Assembly: GCA_023266235.1 (NCBI GenBank)
Contig: JAHFRL010000019.1
Coordinates: 1-50,459 of the forward strand
DNA length: 50,459 bases
Origin: Betaproteobacteria bacterium
GTDB lineage: Bacteria; Pseudomonadota; Gammaproteobacteria; Burkholderiales; SG8-41
Direction: 5' to 3'
A model generated the notes under the pieces. The model ran no database searches, had not been told where the DNA came from, and saw only the letters and a program-made list of their open reading frames with translations. A program made the position numbers and the translations under genes. Positions 48,505 through 50,459 of this stretch are shown piece after piece (within the stretch, counting starts at the first letter, position 1; the number at the start of each line of letters is the position of its first letter).

Positions 48505-48885
48505 ATGGGTAGCTTCAGACAGCAAAGACAATCCGGTTTCACCTTGATCGAGCTGATCATCGTCATCGTCATCATCGGCATTCTGGCGGCGGTGGCAATC
48601 CCCAAATTCGCGTCTTTGACTGACGACGCAAAAAACGGGGTCGCGCAAGGGGCGGCAGGGGCTGCGGCTTCCGCTGCGGCAACCTATTACGCTCAATGCA
48701 AGGGGAACCTGGCATCATGCACGACTGCTCTCTCCGATTGCTCGGTGATAACAAACCTGGTTTCATTGCCGGGAACATTTGCTATTAGCTCCGGCGCCCT
48801 CACTACAGACGCCACAGGCGCTTGCACAGTGAGTGATGGTGAGACACCTGCTCATACGGCGTCATTCGTCGCACTCGGCTCGTAA
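48505..48885 (+). CDS. mshA: Type IV major prepilin MshA-like
   Basis: A 126-residue prepilin. Leader MGSFRQQRQSG, cleavage before FTLIELIIVIVIIGILAAVA with Glu at mature position 5, then a helix and a small Cys-containing C-terminal domain (four Cys). AAAGGAGA seven bases upstream marks the ATG at 48505; upstream in-frame codons are leader RNA. First of the plus-strand pilin genes, separated from the next by a strong hairpin, as expected for the most highly expressed subunit. Confidence 0.93.
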   Translation: MGSFRQQRQSGFTLIELIIVIVIIGILAAVAIPKFASLTDDAKNGVAQGAAGAAASAAATYYAQCKGNLASCTTALSDCSVITNLVSLPGTFAISSGALTTDATGACTVSDGETPAHTASFVALGS

Positions 48886-48906
48886 ACATTCAGCCTGATC
48901 GGCTTG

Positions 48907-48944
48907 CCGGATAATCAGCTTATCTTCAACAGCTGGTTATCCGG
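48907..48944 (+). terminator. Strong hairpin after mshA
   Basis: CCGGATAATCAGCT (48907-48920) and AGCTGGTTATCCGG (48931-48944) pair over 14 bp with one G-U and a 10-nt loop, starting 21 bp after the mshA stop. No T-tract follows, so it is more likely a partial terminator or a 3' stabiliser that raises mshA mRNA over the minor pilins. Confidence 0.75.
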
Positions 48945-48958
48945 TGGCCGCGTTTGAG

Positions 48959-49465
48959 ATGAATCCGCATCCGGAACATCCATTGCGTGATTCGAAGGCG
49001 GGATTCACTGTCGTCGAGTTGGTGATCGTCATTGTCGTGCTGGGCATCGTGAGCGCATATGCAATGATGAAAGCCGCGTCTCCGGCTGAATTGTCCCTGC
49101 CTTCCCAAGCACAGAAGCTGGCGGGCGACATCCGCCACGCGCAGACACTGGCCTATACCTCGGGCAAGCACCTGCGACTCACCATCACTCCGGGCGTCAA
49201 CGGAACCTATCAGGTGTCTTCCTGTGTCACCGTCAACGGCGTCGTCACGTCCTGTCCCACCACCGTTTTCAGCGGCGGCGTGCAGGAAGGCGTGGCCCTG
49301 CAGGTAGTGGCCGGCCCCAACCCGCTGGATTTCACCAGCCTGGGCCAGCCGAGTGCCGCGGCGAGCTATAGACTGGCCTCCAGCAGCACGGTAAAAGTCT
49401 CCGTAGCGGCGCTGACCGGCCTCGTACATGTGTGCCCTCCAGATCCTGCAGGTACGTGCCCATGA
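48959..49465 (+). CDS. mshC: Minor prepilin, MshC-like
   Basis: A 168-residue prepilin from the ATG at 48959 (MNPHPEHPLRDSKAG, cleavage before FTVVELVIVIVVLG, Glu5 present). The C-terminal domain is Ser/Thr/Val-rich with two Cys pairs (SSCVTVNGVVTSC; VCPPDPAGTC), resembling GspH/MshC proteins. The stop overlaps the next start by four bases (ATGA). A GTG five codons upstream is an alternative start but falls in the hairpin. Confidence 0.85.
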   Translation: MNPHPEHPLRDSKAGFTVVELVIVIVVLGIVSAYAMMKAASPAELSLPSQAQKLAGDIRHAQTLAYTSGKHLRLTITPGVNGTYQVSSCVTVNGVVTSCPTTVFSGGVQEGVALQVVAGPNPLDFTSLGQPSAAASYRLASSSTVKVSVAALTGLVHVCPPDPAGTCP

Positions 49466-49881
49466 AACACGCCCGTCCTCACCGTTTTGCCGGCGCCAGG
49501 GGCTTCACCCTGGTCGAATCCATCATCGTGCTGGTCGTGCTGAGCATCGCCGCGGCCGGCATCATCTCGCTGCAGGGCAACATCTTCTACGGCCAGTCCG
49601 GCAACAAGGATCTGGAGGTAGGCGCGCAATTGATGCAGGAATGCGCCGAGCAGATCCTGGCCACGCGCCAGCAATCGGGCTATTCCGCCGTCAATACGAA
49701 CACCTGCAACACCCTGGGCAATGTCGGCGGCTTCGGCGCGCCCTGTGTCAACGTAACATCCGACAACGCCGGCGCGGCCTGCCCCAGCGGCGGCACCTGC
49801 AACAAGGTGGAGATTTCCGTGAGCAAAAACAATTGCATCACCAAACTGACACCCGTTACCCTGGAACTGGTGAGCTACTGA
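49462..49881 (+). CDS. Minor prepilin, MshD-like
   Basis: A 139-residue prepilin. Leader MKHARPHRFAGARG, cleavage before FTLVESIIVLVVLSIAAAG with Glu5. The C-terminal region has six Cys residues. Overlaps mshC by four bases. The name MshD follows its position after mshC and its leader; sequence identity to known MshD was not tested. Confidence 0.83.
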   Translation: MKHARPHRFAGARGFTLVESIIVLVVLSIAAAGIISLQGNIFYGQSGNKDLEVGAQLMQECAEQILATRQQSGYSAVNTNTCNTLGNVGGFGAPCVNVTSDNAGAACPSGGTCNKVEISVSKNNCITKLTPVTLELVSY

Positions 49882-49882
49882 C

Positions 49883-50459
49883 ATGCGTGCTTCGCTTGTC
49901 GCGCAATGCAATGCAGGCGCCTGCTCCACGCGATGCAGCGGCTTCACCCTGGTCGAGCTGATCATTTCCATCGTGCTGGTCGGCATCCTGGCGGCGGTGG
50001 GTTCCTCCATGATAGCGGACAGCTTCACCACCACCCGCATGGTCAACGCCGAGAACGCCAGCGAGGGCCAGGCGCGCTATGCGCTGGAGCGGCTGGCGCG
50101 CGAAATCCGCGAAGTCAAATTCGCCACCGTCGGCGCCACCGGCAACTATTGCATCACCACCATGGATGCAAACCAGATGGTGTTCACCAAATACGTCAGC
50201 GGCACGCCAAGCGACCCCTGTGGCACGGGGGACGTCACCATCACCATCAACTACAGCAATTCCAACCTGACGCTGCAATATTCTTCCCCCGCCGTGACCT
50301 CCAACCTGTCCAGCCATGTGAGCAGCTTCGCGCTGACCTATCTCGACGTTGCGGGCATTGCGACCGTCGACACCGGCTTGATCCGCTTCGTCGTGATCAC
50401 CCTGACCGTGACCGACCCCACCAGCGGGCAGAGCATTTCGCAGCGCACCCGCGTGGCCT
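49883..50459 (+). CDS. Minor prepilin, MshO/PilW-like (partial, right edge)
   Basis: Open to the window end; 192 residues visible from the ATG at 49883, one base after the previous stop. The leader MRASLVAQCNAGACSTRCSG is long and Cys-rich for a prepilin, then FTLVELIISIVLVGILAAVG with Glu5. The following region (RYALERLAREIREVKFATVG) is typical of PilW/MshO-class minor pilins. The C-terminal end is missing. Confidence 0.85.
   Translation, partial: MRASLVAQCNAGACSTRCSGFTLVELIISIVLVGILAAVGSSMIADSFTTTRMVNAENASEGQARYALERLAREIREVKFATVGATGNYCITTMDANQMVFTKYVSGTPSDPCGTGDVTITINYSNSNLTLQYSSPAVTSNLSSHVSSFALTYLDVAGIATVDTGLIRFVVITLTVTDPTSGQSISQRTRVA

Overview
The window is a GC-rich stretch of a Gram-negative chromosome, most likely a betaproteobacterium. 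The evidence is the conserved block rpsB-tsf-pyrH-frr-uppS-cdsA-dxr-rseP-bamA-skp-lpxD-fabZ-lpxA-lpxB-rnhB, an adjacent divergent ppsA/ppsR pair, a pyrG-kdsA-eno-ftsB operon, and an MSHA-type pilus locus. Almost everything from 1 to about 48.2 kb is read on the minus strand. Exceptions are two small ORFs near 14.2-14.5 kb, ppsR, senB, and the pilin genes at the right edge. No rRNA, tRNA, CRISPR array, transposase or integrase was seen.

Region 1 (1-7.8 kb, accessory): one apparent minus-strand operon. It encodes a Rieske ring-hydroxylating oxygenase (alpha and beta subunits), a ferredoxin/FAD/NAD reductase, a Rieske ferredoxin fused to a cyclic-nucleotide-binding-type (CNB) domain, a periplasmic binding protein, an ABC permease also fused to a CNB domain, an ATPase and a second permease that runs off the left edge. 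The two CNB domains are close relatives (30 of 60 core residues identical by hand count). Both have Trp where CRP-type domains have the ribose-binding Glu. This looks like a transport-plus-oxygenation system whose uptake and electron supply may be controlled by one shared small-molecule signal. It is the best candidate for an undescribed system in the window.

Region 2 (8-14.5 kb, accessory): a Cu,Zn superoxide dismutase lipoprotein, a PsiF-like small secreted protein, a SoxC-like molybdenum sulfite dehydrogenase with a monohaem cytochrome c, a second oxygenase alpha/beta pair, and an FNR regulator with all four Fe-S cysteines. FNR-type boxes lie upstream of soxC, the second oxygenase, fnr itself and two small plus-strand ORFs. 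Four of the five boxes are centred exactly 41.5 bp upstream of the start predicted from a -10-like hexamer. A sulfite-oxidising enzyme beside ring oxygenases and an SsuABC/TauABC-type importer suggests, as an inference, oxygenolytic release of sulfite from an aromatic sulfonate. A 28-bp near-copy of the ftsB 3' end occurs at 11.1 kb.

Region 3 (14.5-22.9 kb, core): ftsB, eno, kdsA and pyrG (overlapping or tightly spaced, with a recognisable promoter), ppsA and its divergent regulator ppsR, and a TrmH-type rRNA/tRNA methyltransferase.

Region 4 (22.9-25.2 kb): a divergent senA/senB pair for selenoneine biosynthesis, placed between the methyltransferase gene and rnhB. Related heptamer-repeat DNA lies on both sides of the block.

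Region 5 (25.3-39.7 kb, core): rnhB back through the lipid A, outer-membrane assembly, isoprenoid, phospholipid and translation genes to rpsB. It has a clear rpsB promoter, a structured leader and a hairpin-plus-T-tract between rpsB and tsf.

Region 6 (39.7 kb-end): MSHA-type pilus assembly genes mshI, pilN-like, mshJ, mshK, mshL, mshM, a cyclase-like gene and mshN on the minus strand. They diverge from the prepilin genes mshA, mshC and two further minor prepilins on the plus strand, the last of which is cut by the window edge. The assembly ATPase (mshE) and platform protein (mshG) are not between mshN and mshA and must lie elsewhere.
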